From assembly GCF_050434145.1 (NCBI RefSeq), contig NZ_JBNPVX010000012.1, positions 1-64,000 of the forward strand: a stretch of 64,000 bases of DNA, read 5' to 3'. Every line of letters starts with the position of its first letter. Position 1 is the first letter of the stretch. This DNA is from JAISST01 sp050434145. GTDB lineage: Bacteria; Fusobacteriota; Fusobacteriia; Fusobacteriales; Fusobacteriaceae. Shown one piece after another: positions 45,746 through 54,914 of the stretch. Made by a program: the position numbers and the translations under genes. A model generated the notes under the pieces. The model was not told the DNA's origin, did no database searches, and saw only the letters and a list, made by a program, of their open reading frames with translations.

Positions 45746-46723
45746 ATGAAAAGAGTAACAGGAGTGTTTTTAGCAGTTGTAATGGCAATGTTGGGAATGA
45801 GCTCAATCTTAAGTGGAGCAGAAAAACATGAATTAGTAATAGGGCATATAGTAGATGAAAATAATACTTGGCACAAAGCTTCATTGAAATTTAAAGAAAT
45901 AGTGGAAGAGAAATCAAAGGGTCAAATTAAAGTAACTATCTATCCTAATAATCAATTAGGATCTGAAGTAGATGTAATCCAATCTATCTTAACTGGTGGG
46001 GGAGCAGACATGACTTTCACTGGTGAATCTATGCAAACATATGCAGAAGAATTAGGAATAATAGGAATGCCTTATGCAATTACTAGTGAAACTCATATGA
46101 AAAAAGTCTTAGAAGGGGAAGTTGGAAAAGAATTAGACAAATTAATGTTAGATGCTGGAATGAGAGTATTAGGTTATTTTGAACGTGGTCCACGTAACAT
46201 TACTTCAAAAAAACCTATTAATACACCTGATGACTTGAAAGGATTCATAATCCGTGTACCTGCATCTCCAATGACAGTAGCTGCATTTGATGCTATGGGT
46301 GCAAAACCAACTCCAATGGCGTTTGGTGAAGTATTTACATCTTTGCAACAAGGTGTTATTGATGGACAAGAAAATCCATTGGCTATGATAAAAACTGGGG
46401 CTTTTTATGAAGTTCAAAAATATGTAAATGTTACTGAACACTTAAGAGCTTGGGTATATATAACTATTGGAGAAGAAAAATTCCAATCTTTATCTCCTGA
46501 ATTACAAGCAGTAGTTGCAGATGCTGCAAAAGAAATGCAAAAATATGAACACGAATTATTCTTAGCAGAAGAAAATGCTCTTGTGGATGAATTAAAAGGT
46601 AAAGGAATGGAATTTGTTACTGTAGATCAAAAACCATTTAGAGATAAAGCTGTTGAAGGTTCATTAAAAGTATTAACTCCTAGACAAAAAGCTTTATATG
46701 ATAAAATAGTTGCTGCAGAATAA
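45746..46723 (+). CDS. dctP: TRAP transporter solute-binding protein (system 3)
   Basis: 325 residues from ATG 45,746 (AGGAGG upstream; an earlier in-frame start has no site). Signal peptide KRVTGVFLAVVMAMLGMSSILSG. DctP family: KFKEIVEEKSKGQIKVTIYPNNQLG, the carboxylate-binding DLKGFIIRVPASP, GEVFTSLQQGVIDGQENPLAMI. Flanked by uxuA/dehydrogenase and a GntR gene, so a hexuronate or related acid is the likely ligand. A hairpin follows the stop. Confidence 0.92.
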   Translation: MKRVTGVFLAVVMAMLGMSSILSGAEKHELVIGHIVDENNTWHKASLKFKEIVEEKSKGQIKVTIYPNNQLGSEVDVIQSILTGGGADMTFTGESMQTYAEELGIIGMPYAITSETHMKKVLEGEVGKELDKLMLDAGMRVLGYFERGPRNITSKKPINTPDDLKGFIIRVPASPMTVAAFDAMGAKPTPMAFGEVFTSLQQGVIDGQENPLAMIKTGAFYEVQKYVNVTEHLRAWVYITIGEEKFQSLSPELQAVVADAAKEMQKYEHELFLAEENALVDELKGKGMEFVTVDQKPFRDKAVEGSLKVLTPRQKALYDKIVAAE

Positions 46724-46780
46724 TTTTGGCTATAGTTTTAAAACAATAAATATTAAACAAAAATAAGTTTATTTAATTAT

Positions 46781-46810
46781 AAAGCCAACATTATTTTTTA
46801 TGTTGGCTTT
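46781..46810 (+). promoter_or_regulatory. Intercistronic hairpin dctP-dctQ (system 3)
   Basis: Perfect 11-bp stem AAAGCCAACAT/ATGTTGGCTTT with an 8-nt loop between dctP and dctQ, placed as in TRAP system 2. A weak in-frame ATG for dctQ lies inside the hairpin and is rejected as start. Confidence 0.75.
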
Positions 46811-46838
46811 ACTTAATAGAAATTTTATTGGAGGGTGC

Positions 46839-47354
46839 ATGAATAACATTTTCAGGACAGTAACTAGAATACGTGAAACTTATAATTCTATCATGTCTAT
46901 AATAGCCATGATATTTCTAATAGGATTTATAGGTAGTGTACTAGTGCAAGTAGTTAGTCGTACTTTCTTGCCCAAAACACCTGCATGGACAGAAGAGATG
47001 GCGAGATATTTATTCATTTATATGGTCGCTTTTGGTTCAAGTGTAGCAGTAAGAACAAAAGAATTTGTTGGTATTGATATGTTTACTAATATATTACCTA
47101 AAAAAGTACGAGATATATTAGGTCTTATAATAAGTATAATATTATTAGTTTTTTCTATTTATACATGCAAAAATTCTGTAGCAGTATTTCTTACTCGTAC
47201 TAGTAAAATAAGAATGGTAGCTACAGCAACACAAATACATATGAAATATTTTTACTATTCAATGGCAATATTTTTTGGACTTCTTGCTTTTAGTTTTTTA
47301 TTGGAAATAATTTTGTCTATTACTGAGGAAAAACCTCGAAAGGAGGCCATATAA
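46839..47354 (+). CDS. dctQ: TRAP transporter small permease (system 3)
   Basis: 171 residues from ATG 46,839 with GGAGGG upstream. Four helices; motif region KTPAWTEEMARYLFIYMVAFGSSVAV and KEFVGIDMF. The stop codon is one base before the dctM start. Confidence 0.9.
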   Translation: MNNIFRTVTRIRETYNSIMSIIAMIFLIGFIGSVLVQVVSRTFLPKTPAWTEEMARYLFIYMVAFGSSVAVRTKEFVGIDMFTNILPKKVRDILGLIISIILLVFSIYTCKNSVAVFLTRTSKIRMVATATQIHMKYFYYSMAIFFGLLAFSFLLEIILSITEEKPRKEAI

Positions 47355-47355
47355 T

Positions 47356-48663
47356 ATGCTTGAATTACTTGTTGGAAATATGGTTTTGGTATTATTTATA
47401 AGTTTTTTGATACTTCTGGCATTAGGTGTACCTGTTGCATTTAGTCTAGGAATATCTTCATTAATATATTTTATAGGTACTAATATGCCCATACATACAT
47501 ACACACAGAGATTTTTTGCAGGATTGGATTCTTTCACTTTACTTTGTATTCCTGGATTTGTGCTAGCAGGGAATCTCATGAATTTTGGGGGAATAACTGA
47601 GCGGTTGATAGGATTTTGTAATAAAATAGTAGGACATTTTACAGGTGGACTTGCTATTGCCAATGTGGGGGCTTCGATGCTTTTTGCTGGAATATCTGGT
47701 ACTGCACTTGCAGATACAGTAAGTGTAGGAGGAGTGTTGATTCCTGCTATGAAAAAAGAAGGTTATGATGCAGGGTTTTCTGCTGCAGTTACAGCTGCTT
47801 CATCTTGTGTAGGGCCAATAATTCCACCATCAGTACCAATGATAATTGCTGCTACTCTAACCAATCTTTCTGTATCAAGATTATTTATGGCAGGATTATT
47901 TCCAGGTATACTTCTGGGTGTAGGAATGATAATAGTATCTATTATAATATCTAAAAAAAGAAATTATCCAAAAGCAGAAAGAAGAGCTACTTTAAAGGAA
48001 GTTCTAATTTCTGGAAAAGAATCTTTTTGGGCAATATTAATGACTTTGATAATACTTTCAAGTATAATAGGAGGATTTGTTACTCCTACAGAAGCATCAG
48101 TACTTGCTGTAGTTTATGGAATAATAATAGGGATATTTGTCTATAGAGAATTGACAATAAAAAGATTGTTTCAATGCTTGACACAGACAGCAGTATCAAG
48201 TGCTGCTATAATGGCACTTGTTGGATTTGCCAATGTATTTGCTTATATATTAACAAAAGAGAGAATACCAGAAATGATTGCTACAACATTATTATCAATG
48301 ACACGTAATAAATTTATAATTTTGCTTCTTATTAATTTGTTATTAATATTTGTAGGAATGTTTATGGAGACAATAGCTGCAATATTAATTTTATTCCCTG
48401 TATTACTAAAAGTAGTAGTTGCAGTAGGTGTAGATCCAGTACAGTTTGGGGTTATGGTAGTATTAAACTTGGTAATAGGTCTATGTACACCACCTGTGGG
48501 AGTATGTCTTTTTGCCGCCGCCAACATTGCTGAAGAAAAATTGACTGTAGTAGTTAAAGAGTTAATTCCATTTTTAATAAGTAATTTTATAGTATTAGCT
48601 TTGGTTACTTATGTTCCTTTTATTACTACTGGAATAGCTAATTTGGTGATGGGAACTAAATAA
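47356..48663 (+). CDS. dctM: TRAP transporter large permease (system 3)
   Basis: 435 residues, DctM family: GVPVAFSLGISS, SMLFAGISGTALADTVSVG, PIIPPSVPMIIAA, VTPTEASVLAVVYG and LCTPPVGVCLFAAANI. Coupled to dctQ. A GntR-family regulator gene follows 52 bases later on the same strand. Confidence 0.92.
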   Translation: MLELLVGNMVLVLFISFLILLALGVPVAFSLGISSLIYFIGTNMPIHTYTQRFFAGLDSFTLLCIPGFVLAGNLMNFGGITERLIGFCNKIVGHFTGGLAIANVGASMLFAGISGTALADTVSVGGVLIPAMKKEGYDAGFSAAVTAASSCVGPIIPPSVPMIIAATLTNLSVSRLFMAGLFPGILLGVGMIIVSIIISKKRNYPKAERRATLKEVLISGKESFWAILMTLIILSSIIGGFVTPTEASVLAVVYGIIIGIFVYRELTIKRLFQCLTQTAVSSAAIMALVGFANVFAYILTKERIPEMIATTLLSMTRNKFIILLLINLLLIFVGMFMETIAAILILFPVLLKVVVAVGVDPVQFGVMVVLNLVIGLCTPPVGVCLFAAANIAEEKLTVVVKELIPFLISNFIVLALVTYVPFITTGIANLVMGTK

Positions 48664-48715
48664 TTTTAATTTTAAATAAAATATATAATCCCAAAGCTAA
48701 TGGTGGTGAATAGAA

Positions 48716-49444
48716 GTGAATAGCACATTAAAATTATTATTGAAAAATGAGAAAGAAAATAATAGAGATTTTGCTTATCGTGTAATAAAATATAATATAT
48801 TTAATATGAACTTACCTCCAGGGTGTACTATCAATGAAAATGAATTTGCAGAACAATTGGGATTGAGTAGAACTCCTATTCATGAGGCTCTTACCCTTCT
48901 AAAATCTGAATATTTGGTAGATATAATTCCACAAAGTGGGTCTAGAGTTTCACTAATAAATTTTCAAAATATAAAGGATGGTGTTTTTCTACGAAATACT
49001 GTAGAACCAGCTATATATAAAGAGCTAGCCAATCATTTGACTGCAGAATATTCTGGAAAAATAGAGAGAAATTTGGATGAAATATTGAAATTAATTGAAA
49101 ATGAAAGAGATGACATAGAAGAAAGAGTATCAATTTTTGAATTAGACGATGAATTTCATTCTTTGGCTTATGAAGCTGCTAATAGATCATTGTTATGGGA
49201 TGCAGTAAAAAAAGTATGTACACATTTTGATAGAATAAGGTATGCAGAATCGATTTTAAAAAAATCAAATATGCATCATGTATATGATGAGCATATGATG
49301 ATATATGAGTATTTATTAGTAGGAGGAATGCCAAATTTTGATTTTGAAAAATATTATGATAATCATTTGACATTTTTTAAAGGATTTTTTTTCCAGTTGT
49401 ATAAGGATAACCCTGAATATTTTATTTTAGATGATAGAAAATAA
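48716..49444 (+). CDS. GntR-family regulator (FCD type) after TRAP system 3
   Basis: 242 residues starting at GTG with a weak purine-rich site. Winged helix (FAYRVIKYNIFNMNLPPGCTINENEFAEQLGLSRTPIHEALTLL) and FCD effector domain (FELDDEFHSLAYEAA, ICTHFDRIRY-like CTHFDRIRY, YDEHMMIYEYL). Similar in plan to the regulator at 39,171. Probably controls TRAP system 3 and/or the uronate genes. Ends at a hairpin terminator. Confidence 0.88.
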   Translation: MNSTLKLLLKNEKENNRDFAYRVIKYNIFNMNLPPGCTINENEFAEQLGLSRTPIHEALTLLKSEYLVDIIPQSGSRVSLINFQNIKDGVFLRNTVEPAIYKELANHLTAEYSGKIERNLDEILKLIENERDDIEERVSIFELDDEFHSLAYEAANRSLLWDAVKKVCTHFDRIRYAESILKKSNMHHVYDEHMMIYEYLLVGGMPNFDFEKYYDNHLTFFKGFFFQLYKDNPEYFILDDRK

Positions 49445-49489
49445 TATGATGTTATACAGTGATAAAATTTTTAATATTTCTTAAAAACA

Positions 49490-49520
49490 AAAATACATGG
49501 GACATTATCCTATGTATTTT
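49490..49520 (+). terminator. Terminator after the second GntR gene
   Basis: Stem AAAATACATGGGA/TCCTATGTATTTT (one G-T pair) with a 5-nt loop and T's. Its core ACATGGGA recurs in the terminator at 53,320-53,347. Confidence 0.8.
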
Positions 49521-49661
49521 TGAACATTTTACAGGGATATATAATAAAAATCTATTACTTTGATATTTTATAGATAGATATGAAATTAAAATTTTCTGCA
49601 GTATTTCTAATTAATATTAATAAATGTGTGAAGTATCAAAAGCCTCACTCTATACTAAAAA

Positions 49662-49750
49662 AAGTCAAGTCAAATGGGGTGTATGAAAAAATATTAAGAA
49701 ATTAATAAAAGTTCACATTAGTATTTGTAAAAAATAGTTAGTAACAACTT
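49662..49750 (+). repeat. Leader element, copy E (upstream of 49,811)
   Basis: Contains AAGTCAAATGGGG, GAAAAAATATTAAG, AAATTAATAAAAGTTCA and TTTGTAAAAAATAGTTAG followed by TAACAACTT, matching copies C and D block by block. It ends 60 nt before the ATG rather than about 30; a TGGAATAAA/TTTTATTCCA hairpin (49,766-49,794) occupies the extra distance. Confidence 0.65.
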
Positions 49751-49810
49751 ATACATTAAATTGAGTGGAATAAATTGCAAAAAATTTTATTCCAAAATAA
49801 GGGGGTTTCA

Positions 49811-50830
49811 ATGAAAGCAGTAAAAGTAATAGAACCATTTAAAGTAGAGATAGTAGAAATAGAAAAACCAACACTCAAAAATGATGATGATGTTATTATT
49901 AAGATAACTTCTGGTGGAATTTGTGGTTCTGATATGGGAATCTGGAATGGTACCAATTCACTGGCAACTTATCCACGTATTATAGGACATGAATTTGGTG
50001 GGATAGTAACTGAAGTAGGACCAAATGTAAAAAATGTAAATGTAGGGGATAAAGTCGCAGTGGATCCAGTGATAAGTTGTGGACATTGTTATCCATGTAA
50101 AATAGGAAGATATAATGTTTGCAATACATTGGAAGTAATGGGAGTGCATAGAGATGGTGGTTTTACTGAATTTGTATGTGTTCCTGAGAAAAATGTACAT
50201 AAATTTCATGTTGACTATGATGAAAGCCTTTTAGGAATAGTAGAACCATACACTATAGGTATGCAAATAAACAATAGATTGCAAACTAGTGCTACTGATA
50301 TTGTGTTGATAATGGGGGCAGGTCCTATAGGAATATGTGCCATGCAAGTAGCTAAAACTCGAGGTGCTACTGTAATTATGACTGATCTTGTGCAAGAAAG
50401 ACTGAATATTGCAAAGGATATGGGGGCAGATTATACTTTACTAACTGGTAAAGATGATATAGATAAATCAATAGGTGAAATTACAAAAGACGAAGGAATA
50501 CCAGTGATTATTGATACTGTATGTATTCCTAAAACTTTTGAAGATAGTGTAAAAATGGCATGTGCTGCTGGTAGAATAGCAGTAATAGGATTAAAAAGTC
50601 AACCGTCAAATATTGTAATGGCTGAAATTACTAAAAAAGAATTGACAATCGTGGGTTCTAGGCTGAATTGCAATTGTTTTGATAGTGTAATTGACTTATT
50701 TGAAAATAAAAAAGTAAATCCAGAAAAGTTGAAAACAATAGAATTTAACTATAAAGATGTGGAAAAAGCTATCAAAACTATAGAAGAAAGACCACAAGAT
50801 GTATTGAAAGTAGTATTAAAATTTGATTAA
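49811..50830 (+). CDS. Zinc-dependent medium-chain dehydrogenase before uxuB
   Basis: 339 residues from ATG 49,811 (GGGGG upstream; a TTG 36 bases earlier has no site). Same family as 44,348-45,364: GGICGSDMGIWNG, GHEFGGIVTEVG, structural zinc SCGHCYPCKIGRYNVC, NAD motif VLIMGAGPIGICAMQVA. It is followed 36 bases later by uxuB, so it probably oxidises or reduces a related sugar acid or alcohol. Leader element copy E lies upstream. Confidence 0.88.
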   Translation: MKAVKVIEPFKVEIVEIEKPTLKNDDDVIIKITSGGICGSDMGIWNGTNSLATYPRIIGHEFGGIVTEVGPNVKNVNVGDKVAVDPVISCGHCYPCKIGRYNVCNTLEVMGVHRDGGFTEFVCVPEKNVHKFHVDYDESLLGIVEPYTIGMQINNRLQTSATDIVLIMGAGPIGICAMQVAKTRGATVIMTDLVQERLNIAKDMGADYTLLTGKDDIDKSIGEITKDEGIPVIIDTVCIPKTFEDSVKMACAAGRIAVIGLKSQPSNIVMAEITKKELTIVGSRLNCNCFDSVIDLFENKKVNPEKLKTIEFNYKDVEKAIKTIEERPQDVLKVVLKFD

Positions 50831-50866
50831 ATAATTATATTAAAAAAGGATAAGGGGGTAATTATC

Positions 50867-52477
50867 ATGAAATTAAATAAAGAAGGACTAAAAGACAAAT
50901 CCAAATGGGAAAAAGCAGGTTTTGCATTACCAAAATTTGATTTGGAAAAAGTAACAAATAACACTCAAAAAAATCCTAATTGGATACATTTGGGAGCTGG
51001 TAACATATTTAGAGCTTTTCTTGCAAATGTACAACAAAATATCTTGAATGAAGGTCTATCAGATATAGGGATAGTCACAGCAGAAGGTTATGATTATGAA
51101 ATAATAGAAAAATTGTATAAACCACATGATAATCTTGGGGTTTTGGTAACATTAAAAGCTGATGGAACGATAGATAGTACTGTAATAGGAAGTGTGGTAG
51201 AATCATTAGTGCTAGATCAAAATAATACTGACTGGTGGAGATTGAAAGAAATATTTTTGAATAAATCTTTACAAATGGTAAGCTTTACTATAACTGAAAA
51301 AGGTTATAACTTGTATAATGCAAGTGGTGATTTTTTTGATAATGTAAAAGAAGATTTTGCAGCTGGACCAGAAAAAGCTAGTAGTTATATAGGAAAAGTA
51401 GTTGCTTTACTCTATGAAAGATATAAAAATGGAAGATTACCTGTGGCTATGGTTAGTATGGACAATTGTTCTCATAATGGAGATAAGTTATTTGGTGCAG
51501 TGGAAGCCTATGCAAAGGCTTGGTCAGATAATAAAAAAGTAGAAAAAGGATTTTTAGATTATATATCTGATCCTAAGACTGTATCTTTCCCATGGTCAAT
51601 GATAGATAAGATAACTCCAAGACCTGATGATGGGGTAGCTAAAATGCTAAAGGAGAGAGGTTTTGATGATATAGATACTCAAGTAACTAGTAAAAATACT
51701 TACATTTCTACCTTTGTAAATGCTGAAGAAATAGAGTATCTTGTTATTGAGGATCAATTCCCTAATGGTAAACCTAATCTTGATAAAGGTGGTATTATAT
51801 TCACTGATAGGGAAACTGTAGATAAAGTAGAAAAAATGAAAGTATGTACTTGTCTCAATCCATTACATACAGCATTGGCTATATATGGATGTTTGCTAGA
51901 CTATACACTTATTTATAAAGAAATGGAAGATCCAACATTAAGAAAAATGGTAGAAATAATCGGATATAAAGAAGGTCTACCAGTAGTGGTGGACCCTAAG
52001 ATTATATCTCCAAAAGTATTTATAGATGAAGTATTACAAAAAAGAGTAGTAAATCCATTTATGCCAGATTCACCTCAGAGAATAGCTACTGACACATCAC
52101 AAAAATTGGGAATAAGATTTGGAGAGACAATAAAAGCTTATGTAAAAAGTGATAGCCTGGATGTGAAAGACTTGAAGATTATTCCACTTGTATTGGCTGG
52201 GTGGTGCAGATATCTATTGGGAATTGATGATGATGGAAATGAGTTCCAATTGAGCAGTGACCCAATGCTTGATATAGTAAGACCAAACTTAGCTAATATT
52301 AAACTAGGAGAAGTAAGAGATTTCCATAGTGAATTACTTCCTATATTGTCTGACGAAAAGATATTTGGAGTAGACCTGTATACAGTGGGACTTGGTCAAA
52401 TGGTAGAAGATTATTTTAGCGAATTAGTTGCTAAAAAAGGTGCTGTAAGAGCTACTTTGGAGAAATATGTAGGATAA
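50867..52477 (+). CDS. uxuB: Fructuronate reductase / mannitol dehydrogenase family
   Basis: 536 residues, polyol-specific long-chain dehydrogenase family. NAD-binding WIHLGAGNIFRAFLANVQ at residues ~43-60, the catalytic region VAMVSMDNCSHNGDKL, SFPWSMIDKITPRP and CTCLNPLHTALAIYG. In context with uxuA it most likely reduces D-fructuronate to D-mannonate; tagaturonate reductase (UxaB) or mannitol dehydrogenase are alternatives. Ends at a terminator. Confidence 0.87.
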   Translation: MKLNKEGLKDKSKWEKAGFALPKFDLEKVTNNTQKNPNWIHLGAGNIFRAFLANVQQNILNEGLSDIGIVTAEGYDYEIIEKLYKPHDNLGVLVTLKADGTIDSTVIGSVVESLVLDQNNTDWWRLKEIFLNKSLQMVSFTITEKGYNLYNASGDFFDNVKEDFAAGPEKASSYIGKVVALLYERYKNGRLPVAMVSMDNCSHNGDKLFGAVEAYAKAWSDNKKVEKGFLDYISDPKTVSFPWSMIDKITPRPDDGVAKMLKERGFDDIDTQVTSKNTYISTFVNAEEIEYLVIEDQFPNGKPNLDKGGIIFTDRETVDKVEKMKVCTCLNPLHTALAIYGCLLDYTLIYKEMEDPTLRKMVEIIGYKEGLPVVVDPKIISPKVFIDEVLQKRVVNPFMPDSPQRIATDTSQKLGIRFGETIKAYVKSDSLDVKDLKIIPLVLAGWCRYLLGIDDDGNEFQLSSDPMLDIVRPNLANIKLGEVRDFHSELLPILSDEKIFGVDLYTVGLGQMVEDYFSELVAKKGAVRATLEKYVG

Positions 52478-52499
52478 AAAAATATTTTGATAATGAAAG

Positions 52500-52527
52500 A
52501 GTCATTGTGTTATGCAATGGCTTTTTT
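52500..52527 (+). terminator. Terminator after uxuB
   Basis: AGTCATTG/CAATGGCT stem (one G-T pair, 7-nt loop) followed by TTTTT. Confidence 0.8.
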
Positions 52528-52605
52528 ATGTATGAATTTATGTAGATATATTATGAAATAAATGCTATAATCTACCTATAAAATACTTAATTTGACGGAG
52601 TTGTT

Positions 52606-53292
52606 ATGAAAAAAAAAGAAGATAAAAATATAACTCTTACAGAGAAAGCTGCTAGAGATATAATAAAGCTAATAGAAAAAAATAAGTATGTTGTTGGAGA
52701 TAAAATACCTATAGAATCTGAATTATCTAAAATATTAAACGTAGGAAGAAATACCACAAGAGAAGCTTTGAGGGTGTTAGCTTCTAGAAATATAGTGGTA
52801 ATAAAGCAAGGCGCGGGGACATTTATAGCTGATAATATGGGCAAGGTAGATGATCCTTTTGGTTTTAGATTTTATAAAGATAGGAATAAGTTGACTGAAG
52901 ACTTAATGGAAATCCGTTGGATAATGGAGCCTAAGATTGCAGCTTTAGCTGCTGAAAATGCAAAAGCTGATGATATAAAAAAATTGGAGAAAATATTAAT
53001 AACAATGGAAAAATTGATAGAAAGTAATAAAGATTTTCTAGAGTTAGATATGGAATTTCATAAGGAAATTGCCAATTGTACTAAAAATGTTGTGATGACC
53101 AATCTAATCCCTGTCATTACAAAAGGAGTGTCAGTTTTTGCTAAAAATGTAAAAATGCAAGAAAGAAAGCAAACAATAAAATCTCATAGGGCTATATTTA
53201 GTGCAATATCTGAGAAAAAATCTGTAGAGGCAGAAAATTCAATGTTATATCATTTGTTCTTCAATAGAGAACGTTTTAGAAATGAAAAATAG
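52606..53292 (+). CDS. FadR-type GntR regulator
   Basis: 228 residues. Winged helix (AARDIIKLIEKNKYVVGDKIPIESELSKILNVGRNTTREALRVL) with the GAGTFI wing, and FCD domain (LMEIRWIMEPKIAALAA, LELDMEFHKEIANCT, SHRAIFSAI). GntR/FadR subfamily regulators respond to sugar acids, pyruvate/lactate or similar. It stands between uxuB and an FAD-oxidoreductase operon and could control either. Own terminator downstream. Confidence 0.9.
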   Translation: MKKKEDKNITLTEKAARDIIKLIEKNKYVVGDKIPIESELSKILNVGRNTTREALRVLASRNIVVIKQGAGTFIADNMGKVDDPFGFRFYKDRNKLTEDLMEIRWIMEPKIAALAAENAKADDIKKLEKILITMEKLIESNKDFLELDMEFHKEIANCTKNVVMTNLIPVITKGVSVFAKNVKMQERKQTIKSHRAIFSAISEKKSVEAENSMLYHLFFNRERFRNEK

Positions 53293-53319
53293 GATATAAT
53301 TCAGTAAATAAGCATATTT

Positions 53320-53347
53320 AATACATGGGAAATTCATCCCATGTATT
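53320..53347 (+). terminator. Terminator after the FadR-type gene
   Basis: Perfect 11-bp stem AATACATGGGA/TCCCATGTATT, 6-nt loop, then T-rich DNA. The 3' arm with its flank (TTCATCCCATG) recurs at about 53,406, close before the next gene. Confidence 0.85.
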
Positions 53348-53455
53348 TTTAATTTTTTTCAAAAAACATTGTATTTTTTGGATTTTTATGTTATATTTAA
53401 ATAAATTCATCCCATGAATTTTCCAAAGAAATTTTTTTATAAAAGTGAGGTATTT

Positions 53456-54913
53456 ATGGATAAAATATTAGATGTGGCAATAATCGGTGGTGGCGTAGTT
53501 GGTAGTGCCATTGCAAGAGAATTATCAAGAAAGAAATTAGGAATAGCTGTATTGGAAAAAAATCTAGATGTATGTTGTGAGACTAGTGGTCGTAATTCGG
53601 CAGTGATACATGGTGGTTTTGCTTATGATACAGAATCTTTGAAAGCAAAATTTTGTGTAGAGGGTGTCATGGAAATGGATACGGTTGCAGCAGAACTTGG
53701 TTTTAATTTTGATAGATGTGGAAAAGTATTAGTAGGTAATACAAAAGAAGACATGGAACAATTGGAACGGACTATAGCTCAAGGGGAAAAAAATGGAAGT
53801 GTTGGTCTTGAGATAATTGATGAAAAAAAACTTCATCAACTGGTACCAGCAGCTGTGGGAAAATTTGCTATGTATTCTCCAATGAGTGGGATTATTGACA
53901 CTTTTGAATATAATATTGCATTGGCAGAAAATGCTCATGCAAATGGGGTAGAATATTATTTTGATAGTGAAGTAATTGATATAAAAAGAATAGATGGTTT
54001 ATATAATCTATATACTTCTAATGGTGATATTTATAAAACCAAATGGGTAGTAAATAGTGCTGGTTTGGGAGCAAAAAAAATATCAGATTTATTAGGAATA
54101 ACTGGCTATAATGTAATTGGTTCCAAAGGAGATTACATAGTATTGGATAATAGAACTGGACCTTTACTTCCTATGCCAATATATCCAGTACCAAGTAATA
54201 CATATATGGGAATACATGTGACCAATACTACAGATGGCAATGTTACAGTAGGACCTAATGCAGAAATTGTAAATAATTTTGAATATTATGGAGTACCAAA
54301 ATCTAATATGGATTATTTGGCTGAAAGTGCATCACGAATCTGGCCACATATTAATAAGGCAGATTATATCAGAAATTATTCTGGAATTTTACCTAAATGG
54401 GTAGATGAAAATGGAAAAATACAAGATTTCAAAATAGAAATGAAAGAGGATATTGCACCTAATACAGTAAATTTGATAGGGATAGAGTCTCCAGGACTTA
54501 CTTCTGCTCTTCCAATAGGCCGTCATGTTGCCAAAATGATATTTGAAAAAGAAAGATTTACTGATAATGAAAAATTTAATCCTAAAAGAGAGAAATTTGT
54601 AAGGTTTGCAACTCTTACTGATGATCAAAAGAATGATCTTATAAGAAAGAATTCTAATTATGGTGAAATTATTTGTAGATGTGAAAAAATAACAAAAGGA
54701 GAGATATTGCAAGCAATACACAATCCTCTTAGAGTAAAGACAGTCACTGGAATAAAGTATCGTACTGGAGCAATGATGGGCAGATGTCAAGGTGGATATT
54801 GCCAAATGAGGATTACAGAAATGATTCAAGAAGAATTAGGAATAAAAAAAGAAGATGTACTCTATAATAGAAAAAATTCTAATATGTTTGTTGGCAATGT
54901 TAGGGAGGATTAA
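53456..54913 (+). CDS. GlpA-like FAD dehydrogenase with BFD iron-sulfur domain
   Basis: 485 residues from ATG 53,456 (GTGAGG upstream). N-terminal FAD/DAO fold (DVAIIGGGVVGSAIARELSR, SGRNSAVIHGGF, GKVLVG), then a C-terminal BFD-like [2Fe-2S] domain with CRCEKITKGEI and GRCQGGYCQMRI (Cys-x-Cys and Cys-x4-Cys). This is the architecture of anaerobic glycerol-3-phosphate dehydrogenase GlpA and related 2-hydroxyacid oxidases. The next two genes give a three-subunit operon. Substrate glycerol-3-phosphate is likely but not certain. Confidence 0.87.
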   Translation: MDKILDVAIIGGGVVGSAIARELSRKKLGIAVLEKNLDVCCETSGRNSAVIHGGFAYDTESLKAKFCVEGVMEMDTVAAELGFNFDRCGKVLVGNTKEDMEQLERTIAQGEKNGSVGLEIIDEKKLHQLVPAAVGKFAMYSPMSGIIDTFEYNIALAENAHANGVEYYFDSEVIDIKRIDGLYNLYTSNGDIYKTKWVVNSAGLGAKKISDLLGITGYNVIGSKGDYIVLDNRTGPLLPMPIYPVPSNTYMGIHVTNTTDGNVTVGPNAEIVNNFEYYGVPKSNMDYLAESASRIWPHINKADYIRNYSGILPKWVDENGKIQDFKIEMKEDIAPNTVNLIGIESPGLTSALPIGRHVAKMIFEKERFTDNEKFNPKREKFVRFATLTDDQKNDLIRKNSNYGEIICRCEKITKGEILQAIHNPLRVKTVTGIKYRTGAMMGRCQGGYCQMRITEMIQEELGIKKEDVLYNRKNSNMFVGNVRED

Positions 54914-54914
54914 A

